The notes under the pieces were generated by a model. The model worked only from the letters and a program-made list of their open reading frames with translations, searched no databases and was not told where the DNA came from. A program made the translations under genes and the position numbers. From NCBI RefSeq assembly GCF_024679095.1, contig NC_066520.1, positions 11,897,209-11,961,208 of the forward strand: DNA of 64,000 nucleotides, written 5' to 3'. Every line of letters starts with the position of its first letter. Position 1 is the stretch's first letter. This document shows, piece by piece, positions 39,839 through 53,462 of the stretch. The DNA is from Eriocheir sinensis. Taxonomy: Eukaryota; Arthropoda; Malacostraca; Decapoda; Varunidae.

Positions 39839-40095
39839 ACGGGCCATTGCACCGGGCAAATTTTCCGTGGATCTTCAGTCAAACCACGATTTCCGCTGGC
39901 GTGGTTTTCATATTTCCGTGGTTTTCTGACGTGTCCACATCTTCCAAAGCTACAGGAGATTTCACCGAAGGACGACGGTATTACTCACCACCATCACCAG
40001 CAGCAGCAATAACAAGAAATAAATGAGAACCACGTCAGCGGAAATCGTGGTTTGACTGAAGATCCACGGAAAATTTGCCCAGTGTAATAACCCCT
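39839..40095. mobile_element. PIF/Harbinger-like MITE with TAA target duplication
   Basis: 257 bp bounded by TAA at 39836-39838 and 40096-40098. The ends form inverted repeats of about 70 bp: left ACGGGCCATTGCACCGGGCA, right complement AGGGGTTATTACACTGGGCA, then a perfectly matching run through ATTTTCCGTGG...CCACGATTTCCGCTG. There is no transposase. A 3-bp TWA duplication with long inverted ends fits PIF/Harbinger-derived MITEs. Confidence 0.85.
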
Positions 40096-41422
40096 TAATG
40101 TGCACGAGGCTGAGGGTGTCACCGCCGATCACTGACTGACTGCTGGTGGGTTAAGTCCTGGTTCTTTCTATTCATGAGCTTAGGAGGACATCGAGCTTAA
40201 CGCGTAATAACTGTACTGACTCCTTTGGCACTGCGTTCATCACCTACTCGTCTGCCGTTTTCTTTTTACATGAACTTTGGAGAAACTCGACGTCGACGCA
40301 TCATAGCTGTGATAACTCCCACGGCGACCCCATCGTGTGTAGTTTCTGGAGAAGCAGCATACAGCTTCGAAGTCATTCAAGAGGGTTTACATCAGTCACT
40401 CCCTAGTACTCTTTCATTCGTGCTTCGTTATACGGTTGACGTGCGTGGCGAATATTCCCTAATGTTTTGTTTCTTTTATATCTGTATTTACACTTCCTCT
40501 CATTCAACATTTAGGAACTTTTAGGTTGAAGGCTCAGGGCTGTTTCGTCGCCAATCAGTTCTTCGGCCACTCTCCGTTGCAGGTATGAGGACGCACTGTA
40601 ACCTCATTGTGACAAGTTCCCCTTAAGAACGGTCCTCGACGATGAGCACAAAAATCGCGTTGATAACTTAATAAACTCTCCACAGTGGCTTTTTTTTTAC
40701 ATCCACACAGTCCACGTTATTTAGGATCAAAGTTTATTATTAAATTTCGCATCCCAGTCGGAGTGTTTATCATTTCTTTTAACCTTCCTACACTTTTTGC
40801 TCAGTACTTTTCTAATCACGGTTTCCCTTACTCCTCTTAAGCTCCTTCCGCATGTTCTCTCTCCCATCGCACACCCCCTCCCCTCCTCCCTCCCACCCTA
40901 CCCCCTCCACATCATCCATATTCATAAGACATCCCCATTAACATAACCGCTGGACCTCACAGACAGACAGGTCCCCCGCTAACCACTGCTTGCCTGGGGT
41001 TCTGCGGCCCCGCCCTGCACGCCCGCGCAGCACAGGTGGTCGCGCGCACCTGTACCTCTGCGCGCAGTAAATGCTTCTTCTTATTACTCGAGAGAAAAGT
41101 TCCACCGCTGGGCGTGACCGTTCGTTTTCAGATTGTCAGATTACCATGCACACACACAAAAAAGGACAAAAAAGTTGAGAAAATTTATCTGTTAAACCAA
41201 AAACAAAAGACTACTCGGCTTATCGCACCTGTTACACCTGTCGCTTCCTCTGAGAGCCCCCCCTTCCCACCCCATCCCACCCATCACTGGCCAGGCCCCG
41301 TTACGCCAGCCTCGCCGCGCCGCCCCGCCTCATCGCCCCGCCGCTCAAAGTTACGAACACAAGCACTTAAGCGGCTAATAATTGCTTAAATATTCTCCAG
41401 GGATGGTAAAAACCGCGAAACT

Positions 41423-41424
<2 letters not shown>
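40096..41424. other. Unique sequence, no supported gene
   Basis: GC-rich patches at 40975-41060 and 41270-41345, C-rich at 40860-40915. Frames of 99 (40225-40524) and 117 codons (41036-41389) have no recognisable feature. Confidence 0.35.

Positions 41425-41482
<58 letters not shown>
41425..41482. repeat. (CA)n array
   Basis: About 57 bp of CA. Confidence 0.97.
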
Positions 41483-41484
<2 letters not shown>

Positions 41485-44400
41485 CCCCGGCCCACACAGT
41501 CATGTTCCGGCGTTCTTTCCTTCCAATATTTCATGGGCACTGTTGTTCTCCCTCGACTCGCGCGTGCTCTCGCCGCATCTCTCTACACACTTTTAAAACT
41601 TTCTCATCCATTTTTTTCCTTATGTCCATGCATTTTAGTCTTAGCGTCATGGTTGGTAGCATCACTAACATCTTCAAATTCATTAAAATCCCAAATACCT
41701 TTAATACAACAAAAACAGCAGGTTAGGCTTCGACATGCCAATATTAAACGATTTACACGAGCCTGCATAAAACCTTATCACTACAACGTTCTCTATTAAC
41801 GAAAACGTAAATCAAACAGCCATAACGGACGCGATGTTTTATAGAGGCAAGTCTTGTTTTTTTTCCTCCTTGTTTGCTTGCTTGCCGGTTAGTGCTTGGT
41901 GCCTGCGTGGTGGGGCCGTCAGTACCAATCCACACAGCTATTTTACATGTTTTTTTTTTTTTCACATGTCTGGAGGGGGAACCTTGACAACCCCCCCGTT
42001 GGAATATCAGGAATGTGTTCTTTTTGTGGATTGCCTTAGTACTCGTAAAGACCTTTAATGCCTGACGGTCTTCTCTGGGAAGGGGCGAGGAAACGTGCTG
42101 GATGCGTAAGTGAGCGGAATTTAGATCCTATCATTGATACCACTTGTGTAGATGTGAGTTCGTGATCACATTTTAAAAGGAGACAACGGAAAAACTATTG
42201 ATGTACGATGTTGGGCAACGCGACGGAAAGAGACGGAGTGGGGGGGAAAAAAAAGCAGCCAGGTTATGTTGGGCGTAAGGAGAGGAAAACATTCATCTCA
42301 TAAACAACGAACAGGAATGAACCCATGCTTATATCAAACACATCTCTAAACCCATCATATACACGTCACAGTTATCAATCCGTGTTTTGTCTACACTAAA
42401 ATATTTCCTTTCCTTTTTTCCTAATAGAATAAATAAATGCCTACAATTCCCAACACCCAGTGTGCAGTCTTAGGATGAAGAAAGAACAAGCGACACTGAC
42501 CTACTATTATAAGATTCGATAGCCAATGGTGTTCTGGTTGATTTCCCATCCAACCTGCCAAGTGGAAACGCATGAAAAAATTGTATGACTGTCACCTGCT
42601 GCCTCGTGAGAACTCCAGGTAACTATGCATCGGGTCACCACACCTGTGATTTGACTCACTGATGGCATCTCTTAAAAGACCTACATTCCGCGAATTTGTT
42701 CTTATTTCTGGCACGCCGCTTGTATTTCTTCCCTTTTCATTATTTCACTTTTTTTGTAACTATGATGTTATGCTAATTCAATTTTATTTAGTTTGCTTTT
42801 CCCTTCGTTACCACCACTACCACTACCATCTCCTCCTCCTCCTCCTCCTACTCTTATCTTGTCCTCTCCAGCCCATGAGAGTCCTTTCATCTCTCGGTTG
42901 GTTACTTTAAGCTGGAAAAAACCCGTCACTTTAATCCCTGGAGCAATGATGCCACGGCCCCGCGTAAAGACTGGACAACAGGTCAAGTCGGCCCATCAGA
43001 TGAGAGGAAGGGTGGCCGGTTGAGTGGAAGGCCGTGATAAAAACGTGGTGCTGTTAACTGTTCTCGAGGTGAGTGGCGAGGCGGAGGCTGAGGGCGACCT
43101 GCATTACGTGGCTGGCTGGCTGAGCGGTGCATGGCGGAGACACGGGCGGGCGAGCGGATGCACGTGACGGTGGACAGACAGGTGAAATGCTTGAACGGGC
43201 AGGTGAGTGGCGGTGAATGGTGATGCGTAGCGGCCCTGAGTAAATGGGTCCACTGACACTTACTACTAAGTGTTTATTTGGAGAGAAACTTTACCACTGG
43301 ACGTTTTATTTTAATTATGGATGCTTTACATGAACGAAAAAAGAAAAAAAAAATATTGGCTGAGAACTAATTTTCTGTCAAACACCCAGTACAGCAGGTG
43401 ACATCTTGATGAACGATTCGTAGATACAAGAAGAAAAAATAACGGCAAGATGATAATAAGGGGTCGACATAATAAATTTGAAGATATAATGTTAAAACAA
43501 CTAATGTATAACTCCACGGCTGAGATGAAAGAATCAGTATAGTAAGAATCAGACACCATTGTTATAAATCAATTAGCCATCTTCTTACCAACGACACCTC
43601 GCAAAGGCTCAAAGTTGTAGTCATCCCGGTGCCGCTCACGAAGGAAGGGATCATGAGGAGAAAACAACCCCATGAGGCCCACCGCGTCTAAACAGCTGTG
43701 AGCGGCTTAAAAACAGCGTAACCAACCACTAATCTTTTTCTACATTAGTCACTCGTCAACAAGCCTCCAGTCGTGACCTCGAGCCCATGCATTAAGTTTA
43801 ACTCTATCATGCAGCGGGAAAAACACGGGACGAAAAGCCTAAGAGGAGCGTACCAAGACGAGGGCGAGGAGTGAAAAATTAAGGGCGAAGGGTGGGCCGA
43901 GGAGGAGAATGAAGGATGAGGTAAGGTTGAGGTGAGTCTGGTGCAGCGGGTGAGGAGAAAGTGTGCTGCTGCCTGTCGATGTGCTGATGTGTTATGTTTG
44001 TCAAGTTACTCCTGAAGGTACTGCGGTGTGTGTGTTCGCTAGTGTGAGCGTCATGCAGCGTCACAGCCGAGTGGGGAGCAGCGACATGAGCCCCATATAT
44101 ACGTTCATTACCGACCAAAACACAGCTGGGAGTCTTCTGTCAGGCTGTGGGGTCACCTTCGTGTCGGCCGTCAGGTATAAGTAGACAGACTCACAAACGA
44201 TGAGAACGAAACAAAAAAGTAATACCTGGCAGCATAACAAAAAACAAAACAACGGAAAAAAAAGGTTGGGATACTGGCCACGTTTTCTACACAATAAAAC
44301 AGTACACATGATGACGCATAAGAAGTAGAAGAAAAAAATGAGGGGCAGAGCAGCTGGGATTATCTATTGTAATTTCACGAGTCACTTCTTTTCCCAGGCG

Positions 44401-45316
44401 AGGCTAAAGGGCTTGGGATTGTTGGTGGCTAGACACGAACATTAGTGTTACTCCCAGACGAAAATACTGACGAATATAAACAGTTAAGTGGCAAGCAAGA
44501 TGTAGTCGGAGGTGTGTAATTACGGGGCCGGATCGCCGTGCATACATTCACGACCACCTTTCTCCTTCATGGCAAACTTACAGCGTCATGCACGTCACAG
44601 GAGTCGCTGATCAGTAGGTTAATCTTTCATGTGGACTGACTGCCGCCGGAAAAAAAGAAGCACAATAAAGAATCACTTCAATTATAAGAAGAAGGCAATA
44701 AAAAGATGCCGCCGTGGCCGCCAGACGAGCCCCACGTGCCTGGCGGCGGCCCTTCCCCCCCCACCCCCTCCCCAGCCGCGCCCCCGAACCCTCCCACAGA
44801 ATTCCTCCCCAGCAAAGAATTACCGAACTTTTTATCATTTTCTTCTGCGTACACATTCCGTAACGCTCAGGCTCGCCCGAACATCACTGCCTTGCTAGCT
44901 TCCAATTATGAATTATATTTCGCAGTCAATTCCATTACAATTTTCGCTCGAAAGCAGAATTTCCCAGCAACCCTATGCAAAGAGCCACATAAAAGAGGCC
45001 CTTCTGAATAAATAAACAAATAAAAAATGAAGGAACGAAAAGAACTATATACTATTTCTTCCTCTTTCATAAATCAGTATAATCTGCATGAAATGTTTTG
45101 TGTCCGAGATAGAAAACACAGACTCTCGGGGAATGTCAAGATGAGCACAACGCGTCGGGCGGCGGCGAGCAGCGAGAGGCAGCGGCGGCAGAGGGAGGCG
45201 AGGCGCGGCGAGGCACGGGTACTCGGAGAGGCTGCGGCTGGCCAGGACCGGACGCACGACGCTCTGATGGCCAAGGCGTGACTCAGCTAGATAGTGATTG
45301 TTTTATTGTCATTATG

Positions 45317-45317
<1 letters not shown>
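41483..45317. other. Longest microsatellite-poor stretch; no supported gene
   Basis: Nearly 3.8 kb with only a short (CCT)n (42829-42848) and brief homopolymers. Frames are all under 105 codons and unrecognised. GC-rich parts are at 43040-43220, 44700-44790 and 45140-45260. The last contains an Arg/Ala/Glu-rich frame (ending 45281) that looks compositional. If host exons exist in the window, this is one place to look. Confidence 0.4.

Positions 45318-45360
<43 letters not shown>
45318..45360. repeat. (ATT)n array
   Basis: About 42 bp of ATT, then ATC-rich sequence. Confidence 0.95.
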
Positions 45361-45363
<3 letters not shown>

Positions 45364-45479
45364 TACCATCATTAACATCATCATCATCAACTTTGTATTA
45401 AAAAATATGTTAAACAATTTATCTATTTACAGTTCACCCTTCTTGAAATCCCTAAGATAAAGAGGCACTTCATTTCAGT

Positions 45480-45563
45480 ACACACACACAGACACACACA
45501 CACATACACACAATGCAATGGTCCGTGGAGGTGTTTTGGCTCTCAGTTTTGGCATGGGGAGGC

Positions 45564-45621
<58 letters not shown>

Positions 45622-45811
45622 ATGTTTGCTTATTCTTGCTCTCCATATTATGTTCGTGTTTACTCATCAGGTGTTGTGCTTGTCTGTCTGCATTTGTTTG
45701 AAGTGTTTGCCCTCACTAGCGGGCGTGTGTTCACCTGTCCGTGTATGTTTCTGTCAAATTACCTGTGTTTGGATATGACACTCTTTATGTACCGGAGTGT
45801 TTGTCCGTTCG

Positions 45812-45898
<87 letters not shown>

Positions 45899-45932
45899 AT
45901 GTGATTTGGCCCGTCTGAATATATGTGTCTGG

Positions 45933-45979
<47 letters not shown>
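45480..45979. repeat. Imperfect (CA)n and three (GT)n arrays
   Basis: CA-rich at 45480-45512, then GT at 45567-45619, 45817-45897 and 45935-45977. CA and GT arrays in one neighbourhood are mutually complementary. Confidence 0.96.
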
Positions 45980-48062
45980 GGAAATTGCTGTCCGTCACCG
46001 GTCTCCATATTTGTCAGCTTCTCGTCGCTTGTCCGTGCTCGACAAAACGAACACACTCACAAGTCAACACAAAAGTTATAGTTACCATGTTGCGAGCCAC
46101 TTGCCTGCACCCCGCACGCCGGCTAATTGGTGAGGGTTCTAGGTAGCGGAGGTGAGTTCTGCTAACCATCGCTCTCTCCCTCTCTCCCTCCCTTCTTCCT
46201 TTACATCCCTCCGTTGCCTTGCTCACCGCCAGCCTCCAACGCCGTCACGGAGACACATGCACCGACAGGCCAGGGAAGGAGTCCTGCTCGAGGGGTTTGT
46301 GCATGTCCTACCAAACTTGTGGCGCGAGTCTGCCTTCGCCTCTAATCAAGTGCCTTTTCCAGAGTTCACTTCCCTGGACAATGCGTTTTCTCATCTCAAA
46401 GATTTGAAAGCACCAAGGCAATATGGGTACACGTCATGGACAAGCTCGTTCCAAGACGTACTAATTACCTGGACTTTACTTGTGACGCCTCGCTTAGCCG
46501 TATCCCGTGTTCTGCAAAACTAAAACCTTTTCTTTCTGCGCCTCTTGGAACTTTGAAATATGTGTTTTTAACTCCATGAAGCTCTTTTTCCATTTCATCT
46601 CAGGTTTTATCCGCCGCCAAGCCACGCACCATCTGGCTCAGCTCGGCCAGTCTGCCTGAAGTGGAGAGCATAAGGCGGGCGGTGTTTCCTCTCATCACCC
46701 TCACCACATCACCTCCACCCTCACCTCGCCTCACCTCAGGTACACCTCGTTCCAGGTATATACACTCACCCCGACGAGCCCACGTGAAGGGGAGGGGGCG
46801 GCAGGCTGAGGGGGCTCGGGGATGAGGGAGGCTTGGGGGGAAGAAAATCGTGATGTGTGTTTGGCATATCACTGTGCTATGTTTAATTTCAGGTTTATCA
46901 CCAGGACGATGTTCACAATAACGAGGTTCAGCGTACCTGGCCACTTACCTTGAAATCCCTGCCAGGTGTCGCAAGGCATAGAGACTTCCGTGTTGATTTT
47001 GCTCGTGAAGCCAAGCCGTCTCCCGGCACAAGGAGACACACGGGCTTATTAGGCAGGCCGCTGCCGATCGGGGGGCGGCGCCTGTAAGTTATGGAGACGC
47101 GCAGAGGCAGGCGGTGCGAAGGAGGCAGGAAAGGCGGCCTCTCCTTGTTGGCATCTCGGGGAACAGGTTGGGTCTCGCACGAAAATTGTATCCTTTACCG
47201 AGGCGTCGCTGCGTTCACCGCCTCACAACGTCGCGTGTCGGGCGCAACTTTAACTTCACTTACGTCCAATATTAAACCGTCTCCAAGCCCGCAGTGTCCT
47301 CCGCCCTGGGCAGGGAGAGGTACAGGGTGGAACTTTCGTTTCCACCTTCCCTGGGAGCAGCCTGAGCGGCGCCTCAAAGGTGTGAGAGGCGTGCAAACTT
47401 TTGAGAACAAGCGAAACCCAGTGAGAAGCGGCCACCTGGTCTATCGGCTGAGAGATGGCTGTGGACGTTAGATTACCGACAATAATTATGGGCCAAGTTG
47501 GAGTGTTATAATTAGAAAAACAAACACACAGCGCTAACTTGGACATGGCGGCCAGTTTATGGACCTCGTTCGATTCCGTGCGGCAGGCGGGGTGAAGACC
47601 GGCGGGGGAGCGCGGGTGGGGGCGGCGGCTTCACTCGCCTTCCCGGAGCGCTGCGAGCCGCGAGAGGTGAGGCTGAGGGCGTCGTGCATGGGACTCGAAC
47701 ACGGGTAGACTTCTGCCGGCGGCGCCTCCTTCCCTCGACGCCAAAGTCCACGCCATACACCAGGAAAACGAAGGAATGCAGGTCCCAGGGCAAGTGGCGG
47801 TTGTGTGGAGGTAAAACCAACAGCCGGCGGCGAAAATGCCTCGGATGTCTTCATGGGGGAGGCAAATGTATCAGCCGCAGCCCTGCCTTTTTATGCCATT
47901 TGTCTTATCACATGAGCATCTCGATCCTCGCGGGCAATATAATTTGTTGTGATTCTTAGTGGATGCTGCGCCGACCACCAGCCTTTTTTTTTTTCTCTCT
48001 CTCTTGCCCTTTTTACTGAGGTTATATTGCGTTGCGTTAGGCGGGTTGCGAGATATAGGAGG

Positions 48063-48064
<2 letters not shown>
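45980..48064. other. Unique, GC-rich sequence; short frames of unknown meaning
   Basis: Frames at 46152-46523 (+, 123 codons), 46600-46944 (-, 114), 47091-47471 (+, 126) and 47684-47959 (+, 91) have fairly normal composition, but I recognise no domain. Splice-like words include CATCTCAG at about 46597-46604 and several GTGAGT. Exons are possible but unsupported. Confidence 0.3.
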
Positions 48065-48141
<77 letters not shown>

Positions 48142-48144
48142 CAG
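48065..48144 (+). repeat. (CT)n array ending in a splice-acceptor-like TTGCAG
   Basis: About 75 bp of CT lead directly into TTGCAG (48139-48144), which has the layout of a polypyrimidine tract plus 3' splice site. The following sequence stays open for only about 17 codons in one frame. Confidence 0.95.
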
Positions 48145-48205
48145 CTTAAGACCGCACGCTCGCTGATGAGGTACTGGCCACTCAGACTCGATTGATGGGG
48201 GAGAC

Positions 48206-48208
<3 letters not shown>

Positions 48209-48297
<89 letters not shown>
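48209..48297. repeat. (GT)n array
   Basis: About 88 bp of GT. Confidence 0.97.
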
Positions 48298-48300
<3 letters not shown>

Positions 48301-48699
48301 GATGGATGAAGGAGAAAGGAAAGAGACGGAGGTGAGGTGCCCTTTTACCTGTCTTGGCCCACTAATTAATTATATACAAAAAAAAATATCACTGATTTCC
48401 CTTCCGATAAGCAATAAATGACGATGAAGCATAAATACGTAAAGAACAAGATATAAACAAAGAAAAACAAGATGATAGGTAGACAGATAAATAGGTAAAT
48501 ACACATGAATAAGCGAATGAATTAATAGACACATAATTTATAGGTTAATTCATAAGTAAACACGCCCTGATGCGGGATGCTGGAGCAGGTGTGGATAGAC
48601 GGCCCAGGTGTGGATAGACGGCGCAGGTGAGCTAACAGATATGCACTGTAAGCGTCTGCACCATACAACACCTGTGCAAGGCGAGGGTGTCAGGTGTAC
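48298..48699. other. Unique sequence, no gene
   Basis: A/T-rich, with a short 22-bp tandem GGTGTGGATAGACGGC (at about 48588 and 48609). Confidence 0.4.
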
Positions 48700-49070
48700 G
48701 TAAGGCATCACCATCACTACCCACCATCATCACCATTATCATCACCATCATTATTACTATCACCAAAGCCATTATCATCTTCCTCACCATCACTACCACC
48801 ATCATTAACCTAACCATCCACCAACAACCATCACCTCACCATCAACACCATTATCATCACCATCATTATCACTATCACCAAAGCCATTATCATCATCCTC
48901 ACCATCACTACCACTATCATTAACCTAACCATCCACCAACAACCATCGCTTCACCATCAACACCATTATCATCACCATCATTATCACTATCACCAAAGCC
49001 ATTATCATCACCCTCACCATCACTACCACCAACATTGACATTACCATCCACCAATAAGCATCACCACCTA
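48700..49070. repeat. 115-bp minisatellite, three units, of CAT/CCA words
   Basis: CACCAAAGCC occurs at 48761, 48876 and 48991, 115 bp apart each time, in units built from ACCATC/ATTATC trinucleotides. Related but irregular CAT/ACC sequence continues to about 49360. Confidence 0.93.
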
Positions 49071-49360
49071 CAACTATCTGTCATCACTCACCATCAACAC
49101 TATCATCATCATCATCTCTATTACCACCATCACCACAACCACCACTATTAACCACTATCATTAACATAACCATTCACCAACACCATCACCACAATCATCA
49201 TCACCACCACTACAACAAAAACAACCACCACCATGAACACCACCACCTCCCATCATTCTCATCCCACCCCCCCTTCACTACCACCATCACCACTGGCAGC
49301 GTCACCACCATTACCAGCATTACCGTCACCGATACACTCATTACCACTATCAGCCACACC
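49071..49360. repeat. Degenerate (ACC/CAT)n tract
   Basis: ACCACC and ATCATC words continue from the minisatellite without a clear period. Confidence 0.8.
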
Positions 49361-49821
<461 letters not shown>

Positions 49822-50014
49822 TCACTTCAGAATTTCATGTAGGGGCGACTTGGGGAGGGCAGGAGTCAGAGGGGAGAGATAATGGACGAATAAGAGAGCG
49901 AGAGAGAGAAAGGGAAGAGAAGGGAAAGGAGGGAGGAAGGAAGGGAAAGAAAGGGGAGATCACAGGAGGGGAAAAGGGGAGGGAAGAAAAGATTTATGTG
50001 GGTGGAGGACATGT

Positions 50015-50018
<4 letters not shown>

Positions 50019-50055
<37 letters not shown>

Positions 50056-50279
50056 CCCTTGTTCCTTCCCTTCCTCTTCTGTCTCTACCCTTCTTTCTTC
50101 CTCCTCCTCCTCCTCCTCCTCCTCCTTCATGGCTGGGGTAATGAGTGTCCTTGGGGTAGGGGAGAGGGGGGGAGGTAGGTGATCAGAGGGTAACGTTAGT
50201 AACTTGTCCACACTGCCCCGCTCGTTAGCTGCCTCCTGGGTAAACATAGCTCCCCCCCTCCCCCTCTCTCTCTCTCTGG

Positions 50280-50358
<79 letters not shown>

Positions 50359-50440
50359 TAGGAGGGGAGGATAAGTAAGAGCATTCGGGAAGAGCATCAA
50401 TCACGCGCAGAATTTCAACGCACTGAATTATTATGACCTC

Positions 50441-50490
<50 letters not shown>
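50019..50490. repeat. Alternating (GA)n, (CCT)n, (CT)n and (GA)n arrays
   Basis: GA at 50019-50051, CCT at 50100-50126, CT at 50263-50355 and GA at 50443-50490. The last two are mutually complementary and only 90 bp apart. Confidence 0.96.
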
Positions 50491-50493
<3 letters not shown>

Positions 50494-50664
50494 CTGTCAT
50501 GAGGGAACGATGATTGAATCAGTCTCATTAAAAATCCATCACCGCCTGTGTCCGGGTCTTGCTGTTTACACTACATCTGCATCGCTAGGAGGAGGAGGAG
50601 GAGGAGGAGGAGGAGATAGTATAGTGGGCGATGTGGGTGTTAGTGTGGGCGGAGGAAGTCAAGG
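50491..50664. other. Unique interval with (GGA)n
   Basis: GGA units at 50588-50616. No gene. Confidence 0.5.
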
Positions 50665-51300
50665 ATACCAGAAGATTTGTAACTGGGGAAAGGATGCTGA
50701 ACGGGAAGAGAAGAAGCGTAGGAGAGAAGGAAAGGAAAGATGGCAAGATGCAGGGATGGACAGAATAAGAGAAGGATCAGACTAGAAGAGCAGCGTAATG
50801 GTGTGGAAAAGGATACCAGAGGATTTGTATTTGGAAGAATGATGCTGAACGAGAAGAGAAGAAGGGAGGGAGGGAAGGATGGAGGAAGGAAAGGATGAAT
50901 AGAAGAGGTGAAGGTGATGTAGTGAGTGGTGTGGAAAAGGATACCAGAAGATTTGTATTTGGAGGAATGATGTTGAACGAGAAGGAGCGTAGGAGAGGAG
51001 GGAGTGAAGGACAGAGGAAGGAAAGGATGAACAGAAGAGGTGAAGGTGATATGGTGGGTGGTGTGGAAAAGGGTACCAGAAGATTTGTACCTAGAGGAAA
51101 GATGCCGAAAGGAGAGAAGATGCGTAGAATTAAGAGGAGGGAGGAAAGAATAGAAGGATGGACGAAGGGAAGGAAGAAGAAAAGAAAGCAGTGTAGAGAG
51201 TGAAGGGAGTGAAGGATACCAGAGGATTTGTAACTAGAAGAAAGATGCTGAACAGGGAAGAGAAGAAGCGTAGGAGAGAAAAAAAGGGAAGGATTGAGGG
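50665..51300. repeat. Purine-rich minisatellite, five units of about 128-148 bp
   Basis: The marker ATACCAGAAGATTTGTA (or one-base variants) occurs at 50665, 50813, 50941, 51073 and 51216. Units also share GATGCTGAACG and GAAGAAGCGTAGGAG words. A 102-codon plus frame (50895-51203) repeats with the units and looks like a by-product. Confidence 0.92.
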
Positions 51301-51446
51301 ATAGATTAAGGGGTGGATGGATGGATGGAGTGAGGGAGGGAGGGGTGGTTTGGGCAGCGGGGAGGGAGGAGCCGTGATCGATTACGTAATTAAGTGAGCG
51401 GATGTTCCTGAATTGATTGAATTGCTGATTTATTCACGACGTTCAC
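51301..51446. other. Short unique interval
   Basis: GGAT-rich start, then unique sequence. No gene. Confidence 0.3.
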
Positions 51447-51850
51447 CACCACCACCACCACCACCACCACTGCTACTACCGGTACAGTCACTTTCACCAT
51501 CCTCCCCACCACCACTATATCACCATCACCATCACCACCACTAACACTACTATTGTCACGGCGTATCACCATAACCACCACTGCTGTCTTCATGAACTTC
51601 CCCATCATCACCACCACCACCACCACTACTACTATCGGCACAGTCACCTTCACCATCCTCACCACTATCACCACCACCATCACCACCACTAACACTAATA
51701 TTGTCACGGCGTATCACCATCACCACCACTAACACTAATATTGTCACGGCGTATCACCATCACCACCACTGTTGCCTTCATGAACTTCCCTATCATCACC
51801 ATCACCACAACCAACAACACCATTATCAGCATCATCACCAAAAAAATCAT
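51447..51850. repeat. (CCA/CAT) tract with embedded longer tandem duplications
   Basis: CACTAACACTAATATTGTCA followed by CGGCGTATCACC occurs in near-identical form around 51538, 51687 and 51729, and TTCATGAACTTCCC occurs twice. The last two copies are about 42 bp apart; the first lies about 149 bp upstream, so the array has two period lengths. Confidence 0.88.
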
Positions 51851-52610
51851 CACTTCCATGCGGCATTTTTTATAACATTTAACCGGTCAATTAATAAACA
51901 CATTTCTTTTTTGTTAGTACTGATGCAAAAAATACGTCCCCTACCTCCCTTACCCTCCCCCCCAAACACCTGTATCATGCCATCAATAGCCTCACCTTTG
52001 TATAATCCGATCACAAAAGGCAAAAAGAAAGTTACTGAAAGAGGGAATTTGACTAAGAACGAATGACTTTTACCCTTGAAAATCACACCCTTATGCCATA
52101 TCACCAGCGCCACCTTCTCTTGCTATTCCTCAACCCTTCCTTGCCCTTCCCCAAACCACCACCACCACCACTACCATCACCTGCCCTATAACCAACCACT
52201 ACCACCAGTCCACCACCACACGCCCCCACCACCACCGGCCCGCTAACCACCACGCTCGCCCAGCCTCCCATTCCGTCACTCTCCCCGGCACCACTACAAT
52301 AGCCTGCCCACCACTCTGCCATCCCTGCCATTATCGCCCCCGCCGCCTTCCCTGATCTGCTATTCCCACAACCTTTACGTGGTCACACTGAATATCACTC
52401 CCTCACTCACTCACGCCCTTCATTCCTTTTTTTCCCTTGCTATTCTTTTCACTCGTTCTCGGCGCCTCGGGTTTTTTTCTTCCTTCCTTTTTCTTCTCTG
52501 TTTTTGTGCTCGCGGTGGCCAGCTGATCAGTCGCCGTTCTCGCGTTGATGCTGCCGTTATTATTAATGAGGAGGGAGGAAAGGCGTGGTGCGCAGCGTGG
52601 AAAAAAAATC
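51851..52610. other. Mixed sequence, C-rich, no gene
   Basis: ACCACC words at 52156-52235 and T/C-rich sequence at 52420-52510. Confidence 0.4.
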
Positions 52611-52700
52611 CTCCTCCTCCTCCTCCTCCTCCTCGTCCACTCTCCTCTTGACTAATTTATCTCCGCGTGGTGGTGGTGGTGGTGGTGGTGGTGATGATAA
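52611..52700. repeat. (CCT)n and (GGT)n arrays
   Basis: CCT at 52611-52634 and GGT at 52668-52692. Confidence 0.94.
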
Positions 52701-52792
52701 TGATGGTGACGAGAGTAAGAGATGAGGTGCGTGTGTTTCTTTCTCTGCCTCAATGGTGACTCTTATTGTTCTTATTGTTGGTTGTCTTCTCT

Positions 52793-53422
<630 letters not shown>

Positions 53423-53462
53423 CTATCTATCTATCTATCTACCTATCTAGCTATCTATCTGC
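53423..53462. repeat. (ATCT)n array
   Basis: About nine ATCT units, two with changes. Confidence 0.93.

Noticed and set aside
47670..47710. tRNA-like T-arm (GGGACTCGAAC on plus, GTTCGAGTCCC on minus)
   Set aside because: The bases flanking the loop do not pair as a 5-bp stem, and no acceptor, D or anticodon arms could be laid out.
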